Below, piece by piece: positions 9,530 through 22,900 of a stretch of DNA of 64,000 nucleotides. The notes under the pieces are model-generated. The model had not been told where the DNA came from. It was given only the letters and a program-made list of their open reading frames with translations, and searched no databases. Origin of the DNA: Hippea alviniae EP5-r (lineage in GTDB: Bacteria > Campylobacterota_A > Desulfurellia > Desulfurellales > Hippeaceae); NCBI RefSeq assembly GCF_000420385.1, contig NZ_ATUV01000001.1, positions 1,217,274 through 1,281,273 on the forward strand, given 5' to 3'. The position numbers were made by a program, and so were the translations under genes. Each line of letters opens with the position of its first letter. Position 1 is the stretch's first letter.

Positions 9530-10145
9530 TGGCGATTCTCCTGTTCAATTTTTCAACCACCGATTTGGGCATAACGATACTCTGAAAACGCAAAACATCG
9601 TAAGTGTTCAATGCATCTATATTTCTAACTTCTATCCCTTCTATGTTGCGTAAAGAGAGATAAGCATTTTCCATACCCTTTTCAAGCACAAACAGAGCCT
9701 TTCTTAGATTCAACTTTTTAACAAGCTCATAGGCTTCCTTTGTCTTTGGTTTTTCAAAATTAAGCTCATCTAAAACAATAACCTGCTCGTTCTGAATTCT
9801 TTGAGCTAAAGCTTCCCTAAATGCCGCTCTTTTCTCCTTTTTATTCATCTTCAACTCATAGTCTCTTGGCTTTGGACCAAAAACGACTCCACCACCAACC
9901 CAAAGTGGTGACCTAATTGAACCTGCTCTTGCCCTGCCTGTACCTTTTTGTCTCCACGGCTTTTTACCGCCACCGGATACTTCGCCTCTGCTTTTTGTGC
10001 TCACAGTGCCCTGTCTTGCATTCATCAACATAGCCCTAACAACCCTATTAAACAGGACACCTTTATCCTTTACATCCTTAGACTCAACATTGATTTCAAT
10101 ATCGCCGACAACCTGATTTTCCCTGTTTAAAACCTTTACTTTCAT
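9522..10145 (-). CDS. rplD: 50S ribosomal protein L4
   Basis: Tunnel-lining large-subunit protein, 207 aa; in E. coli it also regulates the S10 operon. The extended loop GGGKKPWRQKGTGRARAGS and the following SPLWVGGGVVFGPKPRDY are diagnostic. Three bases separate it from rplC. Confidence 0.97.
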   Translation of the reverse strand: MKVKVLNRENQVVGDIEINVESKDVKDKGVLFNRVVRAMLMNARQGTVSTKSRGEVSGGGKKPWRQKGTGRARAGSIRSPLWVGGGVVFGPKPRDYELKMNKKEKRAAFREALAQRIQNEQVIVLDELNFEKPKTKEAYELVKKLNLRKALFVLEKGMENAYLSLRNIEGIEVRNIDALNTYDVLRFQSIVMPKSVVEKLNRRIANG

Positions 10146-10148
10146 CTC

Positions 10149-10769
10149 TTAGTTCCCCTTCTTTATAATATTGACATAGCTGCCCTTAGAACCAGGAACT
10201 GCGCCTTTAACTGCTATCAGATTCTTCTCAGGGTCAACATACATAACTTCAAGGTTCTTGATTGTCACCCTTTCATCTCCATAATGACCCGGCATCTTCT
10301 TACCTTTAACAACCCTACCTGGAAATTCACAGTTACCTATGGAACCAGGCCTTCTGTTGAACATTGAACCGTGGCTATCTGGTCCACCGGCAAAGTTGTG
10401 TCTCTTCATTACGCCGGTAAATCCCCTACCTTTTGTCTTGCCGATAACATCAACAATATCGCCCTTCTGGAAGATATCAACCTTAATCTGGGCTTTCACT
10501 TCATACTCGGTTGGATTCTCAACCCTAAACTCTTTAAGCATCTTCTTGGGTGGAACACCAACCTTCTTAAACACACCCAACATAGGTTTGTTCAGCCTTG
10601 TCTCTTTTGTGTCTATAAAACCAACGACAATAGCGTTATAACCATCCTTCTCCTTCGTCTTTATCTGGGTTATAACGCCGTCTTGAGCTTCAAGAACCGT
10701 AACGGGAACAGCTTTACCATCAACATAAAGCTGCGTCATCCCCAATTTTTTAGCAATTAAACCCAACAT
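10149..10769 (-). CDS. rplC: 50S ribosomal protein L3
   Basis: Early-assembly protein reaching the peptidyl-transferase centre, 206 aa. MLGLIAKKLGMTQ opens the protein and GTKGRGF-like KTKGRGFTGVMKRHNF with SHGSMFNRRPGSIG identify it. Its upstream spacer (10770-10855) holds a stem-loop. Confidence 0.97.
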   Translation of the reverse strand: MLGLIAKKLGMTQLYVDGKAVPVTVLEAQDGVITQIKTKEKDGYNAIVVGFIDTKETRLNKPMLGVFKKVGVPPKKMLKEFRVENPTEYEVKAQIKVDIFQKGDIVDVIGKTKGRGFTGVMKRHNFAGGPDSHGSMFNRRPGSIGNCEFPGRVVKGKKMPGHYGDERVTIKNLEVMYVDPEKNLIAVKGAVPGSKGSYVNIIKKGN

Positions 10770-10811
10770 CTATCACTCCCATCCTTCAAATTTATTCATA
10801 AAGAAACAGAG

Positions 10812-10835
10812 GAACCCCACCCTTAACGGGGGTTC
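10812..10835 (-). other. Stem-loop between rpsJ and rplC
   Basis: GAACCCC and GGGGTTC form a perfect 7-bp stem around a 10-nt loop in the 86-nt spacer between rpsJ and rplC. On the coding (minus) strand it is followed by CTCTGTTTCTTT, which is not a strong U-tract. It could be a weak attenuator, a processing site or a ribosomal-protein target. Function is inferred only from position. Confidence 0.45.
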
Positions 10836-10855
10836 TTATTTCCATTGGATACAAC

Positions 10856-11164
10856 CTACTGCAGTTTAACTTCTATATCAACTCCTGCCGGTAAATCTAT
10901 CTTCATTAATGCATCAACAGTCTGCTGGCTTGCATCAACAATATCCAGCAGCCTTTTGTGTGTCCTGATTTCAAACTGCTCTCTCGACTTCTTGTTTACA
11001 TGCGGAGACCTTAAAACAGTGTATCTTGAAATCTTGGTGGGTAAAGGTATAGGCCCTTTTACCCTTGCACCAGTCTTCTTAACAGTCTCTATTATATCCT
11101 TAACCGAGCTATCAAGGAGGTCGCTCTCGAACGATTTAAGCTTGAGTCTTATCTTCTGCCCCAT
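10856..11164 (-). CDS. rpsJ: 30S ribosomal protein S10
   Basis: Small-subunit protein that also joins NusB in antitermination. I chose the ATG at 11164 ([12 protein letters not shown], 102 aa), 8 nt after GAGGG; a GTG three codons upstream is the alternative. [33 protein letters not shown] sequence is unmistakable. Follows tuf at short distance, joining the str and S10 blocks. Confidence 0.96.
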   Translation of the reverse strand: MGQKIRLKLKSFESDLLDSSVKDIIETVKKTGARVKGPIPLPTKISRYTVLRSPHVNKKSREQFEIRTHKRLLDIVDASQQTVDALMKIDLPAGVDIEVKLQ

Positions 11165-11176
11165 GGTTATCACCCT

Positions 11177-12388
11177 CTTACTCCAATATCTCCGTTATAA
11201 CACCAGCACCAACTGTTCTACCACCTTCCCTGATAGCGAAGCGTGTCTCTTTCTCTAAAGCAACAGGTGCAATGAGTTCAACAGTTAATTCAACATTGTC
11301 TCCTGGCATAACCATCTCAACGCCTTCTGGCAGATGAACGGTTCCAGTAACATCTGTGGTTCTGATGTAGAACTGTGGTCTATAACCATCGAAGAATGGT
11401 GTGTGTCTTCCACCTTCGTCTTTGGTCAGAACATAGACCTGAGCCTTGAACTTCTTGTGTGGTGTGATGGAACCTGGTTTTGCAAGAACCATTCCTCTTT
11501 CAACATCTTCTTTCTTGATACCTCTTAGGAGAACTCCAACATTGTCTCCAGCCATTGCTTCGTCAAGTATCTTTCTGAACATCTCAAGGGATGTTGCAAC
11601 AGTCTTTCTTGTCTCTCTGAAGCCTACGATTTCTACTTCTTCACCTGGCTTGAGAACGCCTCTTTCCACTCTTCCTGTTACGACTGTTCCTCTTCCTGAG
11701 ATGGAGAAGATATCTTCAATTGGCATCAAGAATGGTTTGTCTGCTTCTCTCTGTGGAGTTGGTATGTATTCATCAACTGCATCCATTAACTCTTCTATTG
11801 CCTTTGTCCACTCGTTGGACTGGCCTGGTGGTGTCTCAAGAGCTTTTAGAGCTGAACCTCTGATTACTGGAACATCATCACCAGGGTAGCCATACTTTGA
11901 GAGAAGCTCTCTTACTTCCATCTCAACAAGGTCAACAAGCTCTTCATCATCAACCATATCAATCTTGTTTAGGAATACAACGATGTATGGAACATTAACC
12001 TGTCTTGCAAGAAGTATGTGCTCTCTTGTCTGTGGCATTGGACCATCTGCTGCAGAGACAACAAGAATAGCACCGTCCATCTGAGCAGCACCAGTAATCA
12101 TGTTCTTGATGTAGTCAGCATGCCCTGGACAGTCAACATGAGCATAGTGTCTTTTGTCTGTCTCATACTCAACATGAGCAGTGTTGATTGTGATTCCTCT
12201 CTCTTTCTCTTCTGGTGCATTGTCGATGTCGTTGTAATCCTTGAACTCTGCTTTACCCTTCTCTGCCAAAACCTTTGTGATAGCTGCTGTTAGAGTTGTT
12301 TTACCATGGTCGATGTGGCCGATTGTTCCGATGTTAACATGTGGTTTTGAGCGGACATATTTTTCCTTTGCCATAAAAGCCTCCTTAA
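11177..12388. repeat. tuf repeat copy A (1212 bp)
   Basis: This stretch matches 27368-28579, as far as I could compare by eye, over the whole tuf coding region. The match extends to 14 bp of shared upstream sequence containing the ribosome site (AAGGAGGC). Identity stops abruptly on both sides. This is the pattern expected of gene conversion between two tuf genes. Confidence 0.85.
11178..12374 (-). CDS. tuf: Elongation factor Tu (copy A)
   Basis: GTPase that delivers aminoacyl-tRNA to the ribosome. 398 aa with G1 GHIDHGKT (about 19-26), the RGITI switch-I region, DCPGHADY and NKID, then the two beta-barrel domains. It sits after fusA in the str operon. The predicted protein is identical to the copy at 27369-28565. 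Confidence 0.98.
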   Translation of the reverse strand: MAKEKYVRSKPHVNIGTIGHIDHGKTTLTAAITKVLAEKGKAEFKDYNDIDNAPEEKERGITINTAHVEYETDKRHYAHVDCPGHADYIKNMITGAAQMDGAILVVSAADGPMPQTREHILLARQVNVPYIVVFLNKIDMVDDEELVDLVEMEVRELLSKYGYPGDDVPVIRGSALKALETPPGQSNEWTKAIEELMDAVDEYIPTPQREADKPFLMPIEDIFSISGRGTVVTGRVERGVLKPGEEVEIVGFRETRKTVATSLEMFRKILDEAMAGDNVGVLLRGIKKEDVERGMVLAKPGSITPHKKFKAQVYVLTKDEGGRHTPFFDGYRPQFYIRTTDVTGTVHLPEGVEMVMPGDNVELTVELIAPVALEKETRFAIREGGRTVGAGVITEILE

Positions 12389-14460
12389 GCTTCTTTTTTG
12401 ATTATTTTTTCAGCTATATTCTTAGGCACTTCTTCATAGTGCGAGAATTGCATTGTATAGGTTCCCCTTCCCTGAGTAATCGACCTTAAAGCAGTTGCAT
12501 ATCCAAACATCTCACCAAGTGGTATGTGGGCTCTGATTATCTTGAGATTGCCTTTCTCGCCCATACTCTTGATTTTGCCACGACGAGAGTTTATATCACC
12601 CATAACATCGCCAAGATACTGCTCAGGTGTTGTCACTTCAACATCCATTATAGGCTCAAGAAGATAGGGTTTTGCCTTTTTAGCTGCTTCTCTAAACGCC
12701 ATTGATGCTGCAATCTTAAATGCCATATCGGATGAGTCAACTTCGTGATAAGAACCATCATAAAGTGTAACCCTAAAGTCAACCATTGGATAGCCAGCCA
12801 AAACGCCACTCTCGGCTGCTTCTTTAACACCTGCTTCCACAGCCGGAATAAACTCCTTTGGAATAATACCGCCGACTATCTTATCGACAAATTCGAAACC
12901 TTTTCCCCTTTCAAGTGGCTCAAGCTCAATCCAAACATGTCCATACTGACCATGACCACCAGTCTGTCTGATGAACTTACCTTCCTGTTTGACTTTACCC
13001 TTGATGCTTTCTTTATATGCAACCTGTGGTTTGCCAACATTAACGCCAACTTTGAACTCTCTCTTTAATCTATCAACAATTATTTCAAGGTGAAGCTCAC
13101 CCATTCCAGAAATAATCGTCTGATTGGTCTCTTCATCGTATCTAACTCTAAATGTTGGGTCTTCTTCTGCAAGCTTCTGAAGAGCATTTGAAAGCTTATC
13201 TCTGTCAGCCTTTGTTTTTGGTTCAACGGCAACAGATATAACAGGCTCTGGAAACTCCATAGACTCAAGCAGTATTGGATTCTTCTCATCACATAAAGTA
13301 TCACCTGTTGTTGTGTATTTTAAACCAATTGCAGCAGCAATATCTCCAGCATATACAACATCAACATCTTCTCTCTTGTTTGCGTGCATTCTTAGGAGTC
13401 TTCCTATCCTTTCCGTCTTGCCCTTTGTAGAGTTATAAGCGTAAGAGCCAGCCTTCAATGTTCCAGAATAGACTCTAAAGTATGTAAGCTTACCCACATA
13501 AGGATCGCTCATTATCTTAAAAGCAAGCAGAGCCAACGGCTCATCTTCACTTGCCTTTCTTTCTATCTCTTCACCTGTTCTTGGGTCAATACCCTTAACA
13601 GCTGCTATATCAACTGGACTTGGCAGAAAGTCAACAACAGCATCAAGCAGCGGCTGAACGCCTTTATTCTTGAAAGCACTTCCACACAGAACAGGCGTTA
13701 TTTTTGTATCTATTGTGCCTTTTCTTATTACCCTTTTTATCTCATCTTCAGATATATCTTCGCCTTCTAAATACTTCTCAGCAAACTCATCATCTATATC
13801 AGCAAGTTTCTCAAGCATCTTGTCTCTATATTCTAAAGCCATATCGGCCAATTCGTCTGGTATATCTTTAATAGAGAACTTAGCACCCAAGACATCAGAA
13901 TCCCAGATAATTGCCTTCATCTTTACTAAATCAACAACGCCCACGAAGTTTGACTCAGCACCTACAGGCAACTGAATAGGAACAGGATTACCATTGAGTT
14001 TTTCTTCTATCTCTTTAACAACATTGAAAAAATCAGCTCCAATCCTGTCCATTTTGTTTACGAAGGCAATTCTTGGAACATGATACTTATCTGCCTGTCT
14101 CCAAACTGTCTCACTCTGTGGCTCAACACCACCAACAGCACAGAAAACACCAACAGCACCATCCAAAACCCTTAAAGCACGCTCAACTTCCACTGTAAAG
14201 TCAACATGCCCCGGTGTATCGATAATATTTATCATATGTTCTCGCCAGAAACAGGTAGTGGAAGCAGAAGTAATCGTAATTCCACGCTCCTTCTCCTGCT
14301 CCATCCAGTCCATTGTTGCTGTGCCTTCATGAACTTCACCAATCTTGTGCGATACACCCGTGTAATACAGAATTCTCTCTGTCGTTGTCGTTTTTCCAGC
14401 GTCAATATGAGCTATAATTCCTATGTTTCTCAACTTCTCAAGTCGATACTTGCGTGCCAC
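12385..14460 (-). CDS. fusA: Elongation factor G
   Basis: Translocase GTPase of the ribosome, 691 aa, full length. G1 is AHIDAGKT near residue 17, followed by DTPGHVDFT and NKMD; domain IV has the conserved [11 protein letters not shown] loop. Start is GTG ([14 protein letters not shown]), 4 nt after GGGGAGTGAAAA. Located between rpsG and tuf in the conserved str order. Confidence 0.98.
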   Translation of the reverse strand: MARKYRLEKLRNIGIIAHIDAGKTTTTERILYYTGVSHKIGEVHEGTATMDWMEQEKERGITITSASTTCFWREHMINIIDTPGHVDFTVEVERALRVLDGAVGVFCAVGGVEPQSETVWRQADKYHVPRIAFVNKMDRIGADFFNVVKEIEEKLNGNPVPIQLPVGAESNFVGVVDLVKMKAIIWDSDVLGAKFSIKDIPDELADMALEYRDKMLEKLADIDDEFAEKYLEGEDISEDEIKRVIRKGTIDTKITPVLCGSAFKNKGVQPLLDAVVDFLPSPVDIAAVKGIDPRTGEEIERKASEDEPLALLAFKIMSDPYVGKLTYFRVYSGTLKAGSYAYNSTKGKTERIGRLLRMHANKREDVDVVYAGDIAAAIGLKYTTTGDTLCDEKNPILLESMEFPEPVISVAVEPKTKADRDKLSNALQKLAEEDPTFRVRYDEETNQTIISGMGELHLEIIVDRLKREFKVGVNVGKPQVAYKESIKGKVKQEGKFIRQTGGHGQYGHVWIELEPLERGKGFEFVDKIVGGIIPKEFIPAVEAGVKEAAESGVLAGYPMVDFRVTLYDGSYHEVDSSDMAFKIAASMAFREAAKKAKPYLLEPIMDVEVTTPEQYLGDVMGDINSRRGKIKSMGEKGNLKIIRAHIPLGEMFGYATALRSITQGRGTYTMQFSHYEEVPKNIAEKIIKKEA

Positions 14461-14475
14461 TTTTCACTCCCCTTC

Positions 14476-14943
<468 letters not shown>

Positions 14944-14953
14944 TTAACTCTCC

Positions 14954-15328
14954 TTACTCCTTGGGCTTCTTTGTTCCGTATTTAGACCTACTCTGTTTTC
15001 TGCCTTCAACACCGGCAGCATCCAAAGCACCTCTGATGATGTGATACCTAACACCTGGCAAGTCCTTAACCCTTCCGCCTCTTACCAAGACGATAGAGTG
15101 TTCCTGCAAATTGTGTCCTTCGCCAGGTATATAAGCTGTCACTTCATAGCCCGTTGTGAGCTTAACCCTTGCAACCTTTCTCAAAGCTGAGTTAGGTTTC
15201 TTTGGTGTCGTTGTATAAACCCTTGTGCAGACACCTCTTCTCTGTGGGCATCCCTGAAGGGCTAATGTCTTTTTCTTTGCCTTAACCTTTTTTCTTCCCT
15301 TTCTTACAAGCTGGTTAATCGTAGGCAC
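14954..15328 (-). CDS. rpsL: 30S ribosomal protein S12
   Basis: Decoding-centre protein, 124 aa. The streptomycin-determining loops [12 protein letters not shown] and [16 protein letters not shown] are present in wild-type form. The start is GTG ([11 protein letters not shown]) after GGGAGG. First gene of the str operon here, with a separate promoter 30-60 nt upstream. Confidence 0.97.
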   Translation of the reverse strand: MPTINQLVRKGRKKVKAKKKTLALQGCPQRRGVCTRVYTTTPKKPNSALRKVARVKLTTGYEVTAYIPGEGHNLQEHSIVLVRGGRVKDLPGVRYHIIRGALDAAGVEGRKQSRSKYGTKKPKE

Positions 15329-15357
15329 TTTTTACCTCCCTAAAAAATTGCTTGCCT

Positions 15358-15386
15358 AAACTAACAACAAAAGTCCTTTTTGTCAA
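15358..15386 (-). promoter_or_regulatory. Promoter of the rpsL (str) operon
   Basis: On the minus strand TTGACA is followed 17 nt later by TAGTTT (4 of 6 to TATAAT). It lies in the 64-nt spacer between rpoC and rpsL and points at rpsL. It would give rpsL-rpsG-fusA-tuf and the S10 block their own start, besides read-through from rpoBC. Confidence 0.6.
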
Positions 15387-15392
15387 GATTTT

Positions 15393-18300
15393 TTAATCAT
15401 CACCACTCGCAGGCTTCAAAATTATGTCATCATATTTTTTCTGACCTGTTCCAACAGGTATCAACCTACCAACAATAACATTCTCTTTCAAGCCTCTTAG
15501 ATGGTCTATCTGCCCACTTATAGAAGCTTCTGTCAGCACTCTTGTCGTCTCCTGGAAACTTGCAGCAGAGATAAAGCTGTCCGTATTCAGTGAAGCCTTG
15601 GTTATTCCGAGTAATACTATCCTTCCAATGGCTGGCTTCTTGCCTCTCTTTATGAGCATCTCGTTCTTCTTTGTAAATATAAATCTGTTGACAACTTCAC
15701 CTTCAATGAAATCACTATCGCCAGAATCTTCTATAACAACCTTAGAGAGCATCTGTCTAACGATAATCTCTATATGCTTGTCGTTTATGTTAACACCCTG
15801 CAGTTTGTAAACCTGTTGAATCTCACTAACAAGCATCTTTTGAAGTTCTTTTTCACCCAAAATAGCCAAAATATCGTGTGGATTGACAGAACCATCCGTT
15901 AAAGGCTCACCCATCTCAACTCTATCACCTGGGAATACAAGCAATCTCTTGTTTCTCGGTATCAGATACTCTTTTACGACCTTGCCTTTACCTGCTGTAG
16001 AAGTGATAATAACCTTTCTTTTACCTTTAGACTCTTTTCCATATGAGACTATTCCACTAATCTCACTTATAATTGCTGCATCCTTTGGTCTTTTTGCTTC
16101 AAACAACTCAGAAACTCGTGGCAGACCACCCGTAATATCGGTGGTTTTATCAAGCTCCTTAGGAATCTTACCAATAACATCGCCAGGTTTTACATACTCT
16201 CCATTCTCTTTTTGCAAAATTATACCCGGCGGCAAATAGTAAACGGCATCTTCATCAATATTCTCAAACTTCTTGAGTTTGCCTTCTTCGTCAACAATGT
16301 ATATTCTTGGCCTTTTTGTTAAATCTTTGCTCTCTATGACAACATTACTCTTAAGGGATGTAATTTTATCTATCTCTTCTTTGATTGTAACATGTGGAAT
16401 TAAATCAACCCATTTTACATAACCTTCAGCACCTGCAAGCAGGTAATCTGAGTATGCATCCCACTCAGCCAATGTCGTGGTGCTTATGTAAATTGTTGGG
16501 TCGCTTTCGAATATTCTCTTCTTCTTCTCATCATCATATCCAACAATAACATCACCGGCTTCAACCCTTTGACCCTTTTTCACATACAAAACAGAACCCT
16601 TTGGCACATAGTATCTTACTTTATCTTCGCCATTCTCGGTTATGACAACATGTGTTCCATGTCTGTTTACTATGCCATTCTCAGGGTCATCTATCTCAAC
16701 AAATCCTTCACCTTCCAAAGCTATAAGTTTTACCGTTCCGCTCTCTTCGGTCTTTACGAATCTCTTTATCGTCTCTCTATCTTTGACAAATATTTTAGCA
16801 GCATAAGGAATACTCTTTGGCACATCGAATACTTCCAAAACCCTTTCGACCAAAAGACCCAAAGCATCTACTTCATCACCGTCTTTAACAGAAAGCATCA
16901 GCTTACCTATAGCCTTGGAACCACCCGTTATTATGTCTTCATCCTTAACAAAATCGACTTTCTTTATCTTATACTCTTCTGCATCACCAACAGCCACATA
17001 GTAATAACTCTTATCTTCTCTGATTGAAACCTTACCCTTTGTCTTTGAGACTATCTGTGGTTCTGTTATAAGTAAAGCTGCATCCCTTCTTGAAAGCAAT
17101 ATACTCTCACCTGCAGAGTTTGGAACGACAAAGAAGTTGTAAAATCTTACAATTCCTGCCCTTTTTGTCTCTGCCGCTTTACTCTCTTTTGTCAATCTCG
17201 ACGCCGTTCCACCAACATGGAATGTTCTAAGTGTAAGCTGCGTTCCAGGTTCACCGATTGATTGGGCTGCAACAATACCGACAGCTTCACCAACATTTAC
17301 CCTGCCGCCCCTTGCTAAGTCCCTTCCATAACACTTAGCGCATACGCCACGCTCAGCTTTACATGTCAAAACAGAGTATATCTTAACCTTCTTTATTCCA
17401 GCCTTAAGTATCTTCTCAACGGCTCTTTCGTCTATCTCCTGACCTTCTTCGACTATCACTTCATCAGTGAATGGATCAATAACATCTTCTGCTGCTGTTC
17501 TGCCCAAGATCCTCTCTTCCAAAGACTCTATTTCCTCACCATTGACCATAATTGCCGACACTTCAAGGCCTTCGGTTGTGCCGCAATCTTCCATGGTAAT
17601 CGTAACATCTTGAGCAACATCTATAAGTTTTCTTGTGAGATATCCAGCATTTGCCGTCTTCAAAGCCGTATCTGCAAGACCCTTTCTTGCACCGTGCGTC
17701 GATGTGAAGTATTCAAGAACCGTCAAACCTTCTTTAAAGTTTGATTTAATTGGTGTCTCAATGATGTCTCCGGACGGCTTTGTCATTAATCCTCTGATGC
17801 CTGCAAGCTGTCTCATCTGCTGCTGAGAGCCTCTTGCTCCTGAGTGTGCCATGATAAAGATAGAGTTAAAACTCTCTTCGTACTCACCACCCAGCTCTCT
17901 CATCATTGCAGCTGCAATCCTATCCGTTGCGGAACTCCATATATCAACGGCTTTATTGTATCTCTCCTTATCCGTCAAAAGACCCTGCTGGTAATCTTCC
18001 TGAATCTTTCTAACTTCTTCTTCTGCCTTGGCTATAATCTCTGCCTTCTCCTTCGGAACAACCATATCCTCAATGGATATAGAAACACCAGCCCTTGTCG
18101 ATATCTCAAATCCCAAATCCTTAACATCATCTAAAAACTTAACAACAACGGGCAACTCTTCATGCTGATACAGGTATGAGATAAATCTATTCAACTCTTT
18201 CTTTGTAAAAAGCTTATTTACATCTTTAAACGGAACACTCTTTGGCACTATCTCATAAAATAGAACCCTTCCAACGGTTGTCTCTTGAATCTCACCATCT

Positions 18301-19949
18301 ATCTTTACATGTATCTTGGCATTCAAATCACAGACACCATTCTCGTAGGCAATCCTTACTTCATCGGCTGATGAGAAATACATGCCTTCGCCTTTTTGAC
18401 CATCTCTTGCCTTTGTCATGTAATAGACACCCAAAACCATATCTTGGCTTGGCATAGCTATAGGATTGCCATGAGCAGGCGAGATAATATTCTCCGTTGC
18501 AAGCATCAGCACTTCACTTTCTAATATCGCTTCATTGCTCAAAGGCACATGAACAGCCATCTGGTCGCCGTCAAAGTCTGCGTTAAATGCTGGACAGACA
18601 AGTGGATGAAGCCTAATTGCTTTCTCGTCAGTCAAAACGGCATGGAATGCCTGGATTGACAACCTGTGAAGCGTTGGTGCTCTGTTCAACAACACCGGAT
18701 GCTCTTTCACAACATCTTCGAGTATATTCCAAACTTCTGGGTCTTTACGCTCAACCATTTTCTTTGCTGCTTTGATTGTTGGAGCATGCCCTTCTTCAAT
18801 CAACCTATGGTATATGAACGGTTTAAACAGCTCTAAAGCCATTATCTTAGGTAATCCGCACTGATCCATTCTCAAATCAGGACCAGACACAATTACCGAA
18901 CGGCCAGAATAGTCAACCCTTTTACCGAGCAGGTTTCTCCTAAACCTTCCTTCTTTTCCTCTTATTGATTCGCTTAAGGACTTCAAAGGCCTATTATTCG
19001 ATGCTCTAACAACCTGCTTTCTTCTGCCGTTGTCTATTAAAGCATCAACAGCTTCTTGAAGCATTCTCTTCTCATTTCTTATGATAATTGAAGGAGCACC
19101 AAGTTCTATCAGCCTTTTAAGTCTGTTGTTTCTATTGATAACTCTTCTGTATAAGTCGTTTAAGTCGCTTGATGCAAATCTCCCACCTTCAAGCGAGACT
19201 AAAGGCCTTAAATCCGGCGGAAGAACGGGCAAAACTTCCAGAATCATCCATTCTGGCTTATTGCCACTTCTCTTAAACTGCTCCATCAAGCGCATGCGTT
19301 TGATGAGCTTCTTCTTTTTGGCTTTGGAAGAAGTGGCTTCTATCTCTTCTTTCAGCTGCATTATCTCAAGGTCAAGGTCCATCTCTTTGAGCAACTTCTG
19401 AATGGCTGCAGCACCCATCTCAGCAGTAAATCTTAAACCGTACTTCTCAGAGTATGTTTTATACGCAGCTTCATTTAAAACGGTCTTTTTTGGCAACTCT
19501 TCAACTTCGCTCTCCACTACAACATAGGATTCGTAATAGATAACCCTTTCCAAATCCTTCAACTTCATATCAAGCAAAAGAGCCATAATGCTCGGAACAG
19601 AACGCAGATACCATATATGGGCAACGGGCGTTGCAAGTTCTATATGTCCCATTCTCTCTCTTCTTACCTTAGACTCCGTAACTTCAACACCGCACTTTTC
19701 ACATACAACGCCCTTGTATTTGATTCTTTTGTATTTTCCGCACAAGCACTCATAATCCTTGATAGGACCAAAAATCTTTGCACAGAAAAGGCCATCCCTT
19801 TCGGGCTTAAATGTTCTGTAATTTATCGTCTCTGCCTTTTTTACTTCTCCGTAACTCCACTCCCTTATCTTCTCAGGTGATGCCAACTTTATCCTTATTG
19901 CATCAAAGTCTTTAGAAGACTTTGGCTTGCTCTTTAAAACAGTAAACAT
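15393..19949 (-). CDS. rpoC: RNA polymerase subunit beta-prime
   Basis: Catalytic large subunit, 1518 aa. The active-site loop [12 protein letters not shown] lies near residue 455. The N-terminal zinc finger (CLCG ... CEKCG) is near residues 68-88 and the second zinc site ([11 protein letters not shown]) near 865. It is separate from rpoB, with a 10-nt gap, unlike the fused rpoBC of Helicobacter. Somewhat longer than the E. coli protein, with lineage-specific insertions in the C-terminal half. Confidence 0.98.
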   Translation of the reverse strand: MFTVLKSKPKSSKDFDAIRIKLASPEKIREWSYGEVKKAETINYRTFKPERDGLFCAKIFGPIKDYECLCGKYKRIKYKGVVCEKCGVEVTESKVRRERMGHIELATPVAHIWYLRSVPSIMALLLDMKLKDLERVIYYESYVVVESEVEELPKKTVLNEAAYKTYSEKYGLRFTAEMGAAAIQKLLKEMDLDLEIMQLKEEIEATSSKAKKKKLIKRMRLMEQFKRSGNKPEWMILEVLPVLPPDLRPLVSLEGGRFASSDLNDLYRRVINRNNRLKRLIELGAPSIIIRNEKRMLQEAVDALIDNGRRKQVVRASNNRPLKSLSESIRGKEGRFRRNLLGKRVDYSGRSVIVSGPDLRMDQCGLPKIMALELFKPFIYHRLIEEGHAPTIKAAKKMVERKDPEVWNILEDVVKEHPVLLNRAPTLHRLSIQAFHAVLTDEKAIRLHPLVCPAFNADFDGDQMAVHVPLSNEAILESEVLMLATENIISPAHGNPIAMPSQDMVLGVYYMTKARDGQKGEGMYFSSADEVRIAYENGVCDLNAKIHVKIDGEIQETTVGRVLFYEIVPKSVPFKDVNKLFTKKELNRFISYLYQHEELPVVVKFLDDVKDLGFEISTRAGVSISIEDMVVPKEKAEIIAKAEEEVRKIQEDYQQGLLTDKERYNKAVDIWSSATDRIAAAMMRELGGEYEESFNSIFIMAHSGARGSQQQMRQLAGIRGLMTKPSGDIIETPIKSNFKEGLTVLEYFTSTHGARKGLADTALKTANAGYLTRKLIDVAQDVTITMEDCGTTEGLEVSAIMVNGEEIESLEERILGRTAAEDVIDPFTDEVIVEEGQEIDERAVEKILKAGIKKVKIYSVLTCKAERGVCAKCYGRDLARGGRVNVGEAVGIVAAQSIGEPGTQLTLRTFHVGGTASRLTKESKAAETKRAGIVRFYNFFVVPNSAGESILLSRRDAALLITEPQIVSKTKGKVSIREDKSYYYVAVGDAEEYKIKKVDFVKDEDIITGGSKAIGKLMLSVKDGDEVDALGLLVERVLEVFDVPKSIPYAAKIFVKDRETIKRFVKTEESGTVKLIALEGEGFVEIDDPENGIVNRHGTHVVITENGEDKVRYYVPKGSVLYVKKGQRVEAGDVIVGYDDEKKKRIFESDPTIYISTTTLAEWDAYSDYLLAGAEGYVKWVDLIPHVTIKEEIDKITSLKSNVVIESKDLTKRPRIYIVDEEGKLKKFENIDEDAVYYLPPGIILQKENGEYVKPGDVIGKIPKELDKTTDITGGLPRVSELFEAKRPKDAAIISEISGIVSYGKESKGKRKVIITSTAGKGKVVKEYLIPRNKRLLVFPGDRVEMGEPLTDGSVNPHDILAILGEKELQKMLVSEIQQVYKLQGVNINDKHIEIIVRQMLSKVVIEDSGDSDFIEGEVVNRFIFTKKNEMLIKRGKKPAIGRIVLLGITKASLNTDSFISAASFQETTRVLTEASISGQIDHLRGLKENVIVGRLIPVGTGQKKYDDIILKPASGDD

Positions 19950-19959
19950 TACTGCCCCC

Positions 19960-22900
19960 TTATCTTCTTCTTATATCCTTAAGCAGCTCGACATCCAAAC
20001 AGAGTGCTTGCATCTCCTTTATCAACACATTAAACGACTCCGGCACTCCACCCAAAGGAATTGGTCTTCCTTTAACTATAGCTTCATAAGTTCTATTTCT
20101 TCCTGTAACATCATCGGATTTTACCGTAAGCATCTCATGAAGTGTATATGCTGCACCGTATCCTTCAAGTGCCCAAACTTCCATCTCTCCGAAACGCTGA
20201 CCACCAAACTGAGCCTTTCCACCCAAAGGCTGCTGCGTAACAAGAGAGTAAGGTCCAACGCTTCTTGCATGCACTTTATCATCAACAAGGTGATGCAGTT
20301 TTAGAACATACATAACACCAACAGTCACGGGCTCTTTAAACTTCTCACCCGTTATACCGTCGTAAACTTCGCTCTTGAGCTCTTTAAAGCCCACCATATC
20401 CATTAAATACTTCAAATCCTTCTCTTTTGCACCTTCAAAGACAGGGTTGGCAAAGTGAACGCCATTCTTCCACTCTTTTGCATACTTTTCTATCTCTTCA
20501 TCGCTCAAAGAGTCTATGAACTCTTCTGCTTTCTTGCTATTGAATATTCTCTTGATAAAATCCCTTAACAAATCCCTTCTGCCTGCCTTTAGAAGCTCAT
20601 CTATCTTTTTACCCAAGCCCTTTGAAAGCCATCCAAGATGCGTCTCCATTATCTGACCTATGTTCATTCTGGAAGGAACACCAAGTGGATTGAGCACTAT
20701 GTCAACGGGCGTTCCATCTTCCAAGAATGGTAAATCCTGAACAGGCAGAATTTTAGAGACAACACCCTTGTTTCCATGTCGTCCACTCATCTTATCGCCA
20801 ACGGAGAGCTTTCTCTTCGTCGCTATATAAACATTGACAACAGAGATAACGCCCGGTGGTAGGTCGCTCTCCTTCTCTATGCTCTTGATGAGTTTATTAT
20901 GATGCTCTTTTATAGATTTTTCCATCTCTCTGTAATGTTTGTTTAATGACTTTAAGTCAAAACCCTTAGGCAGCAATCTCTCAAGTTCCCTTTCATTTAA
21001 ACCTTCAAGCTCTTCTGAGTTTATAGCTTTACCTTTCTTGAATACCTTTGAACCAACCTTTATATCTTCTTCTGGTGCATGCCCTATGATTGCTTCTTTT
21101 AAGCTGTCTATCTTCAGCTTTTGAAGGAGTTTAAGCTTATTCTTTAACTCTTTTTCTATCTTCTGCTTCTCTTGAGCTATTATCTCTTTTTCTCGTGGAT
21201 TTACATCTGCTCCACGTCTGTGAAGTATCTTAACATCGACAACGATACCCGATGTGTCAGGTGGAACCCTTAACGAAGAGTCTGCAACATTGGCAGCCTT
21301 TTCACCAAAGATAGAGCGTAAAAGTTTCTCTTCAGGTGAGTAATGCGTCTCTGCCTTTGGCGTAACCTTACCAACAAGTATATCTCCGGGCTTTACATAA
21401 GCTCCAATCCTTACAATACCGTTTTTATCAAGGTTTCTTAGGGTTTCGCTTGATGCGTTTGGAACATCTGCCGTAATCTCTTCCATTCCGAATTTCGTAT
21501 CTCTGACATATACGCTAAACTCTTTTATATGAATTGAAGTGTATAGGTCTTCTTCAACAACCCTTCGTGAAATCGTGATACCATCTTCATAGTTATAGCC
21601 ACGCCAAGAGACAAAAGCAACGACAAGGTTTTTACCCAAAGCAAGCTCGCCTTTATCCATTGAAGGACCGTCAGCTATAATTTGGCCTTCTTTTACATAA
21701 TCTCCAACATCAACAACAGGCGTCTGCGTAAAGCAGGTATCCTGGTTTGACCTTAAAAACTTCTTCAACGGATAAACATCAAGCTCATAGCCATCTTCTG
21801 TCTTAACTGCAACATAAATTTTGTCGTCTATTCTTACAACCTTACCATCTCTTTTTGCCACAACAGCGTATCTTGAGTATTTAGCGACAACAGGCTCAAG
21901 ACCCGTTCCAACAAGCGGAGCTTCAGGCCTTATCAAAGGCACAGCCTGTCTCTGCATGTTTGAGCCCATTAATGCCCTGTTTGCGTCGTCATGCTCCAAG
22001 AACGGTATCAAGCCTGCAGCAACAGAGACTATTTGGTTCGGAGAAACATCCATTAAGTCAATCTCTGTGTTGCGAACAACAACAAACTCTCCATCTTTCC
22101 TTGCTGCAACATACTCATTCTTGAATGTTCCATCTTCATTCAACGGAGCAGATGCCTGAGCGATTATATGTCCTTTCTCCTTGGATGCACTCAGATAAAC
22201 AACTTCGTCTGTAACCCTTCCATCCTTGACAATCCTGTAAGGTGTCTCTATAAAGCCCAGTTCGTTTATGTTTGCGTATATTGCCAACGAAGAGATAAGT
22301 CCAATATTTGCGCCTTCTGGTGTCTCGATAGGACATATCCTTCCGTAATGGGTTGGATGGACATCTCTAACTTCAAAGCCAGCTCTCTCCCTTGTTAATC
22401 CGCCGCTTCCTAAAGCCGACAATCTTCTTTTATGTGATATTTCAGAGAGTATATTGGTCTGGTCCATAAACTGAGATAACTGACCCGTAGCAAAGAAATC
22501 CTTTATGGCAACGGCAACGGGTTTTGTGTTTATGACATCATAAGGCATTATGTTGTCGATTTCACGCATCACCATCTTGTCTTTGATGAGCCTTTGCATA
22601 CGCAACAGGCCATTTCTTATCTCTCTGTAAAGTTGATCACCTACAAGATTGACTTTTCTGTTGCTTAAACTGTCAACATCGTCTGGATAGACCTGGTCAT
22701 TCTCAAGCAGAACAATATGTCTCATTATGCCAACAAGGTCATCTTTGGTTAAAACCCTTACATCTTCTGGCACATCTATATTAAAGGTTTCATTGAGCCT
22801 TATTCTTCCTTCTAAGGAAACATCGTATCGCTCTGGATTGAAAAACAGATTCTCAAAAAACCTTTTTGCATCTTCAATCGATGTATGCTCACCCGGCCTT

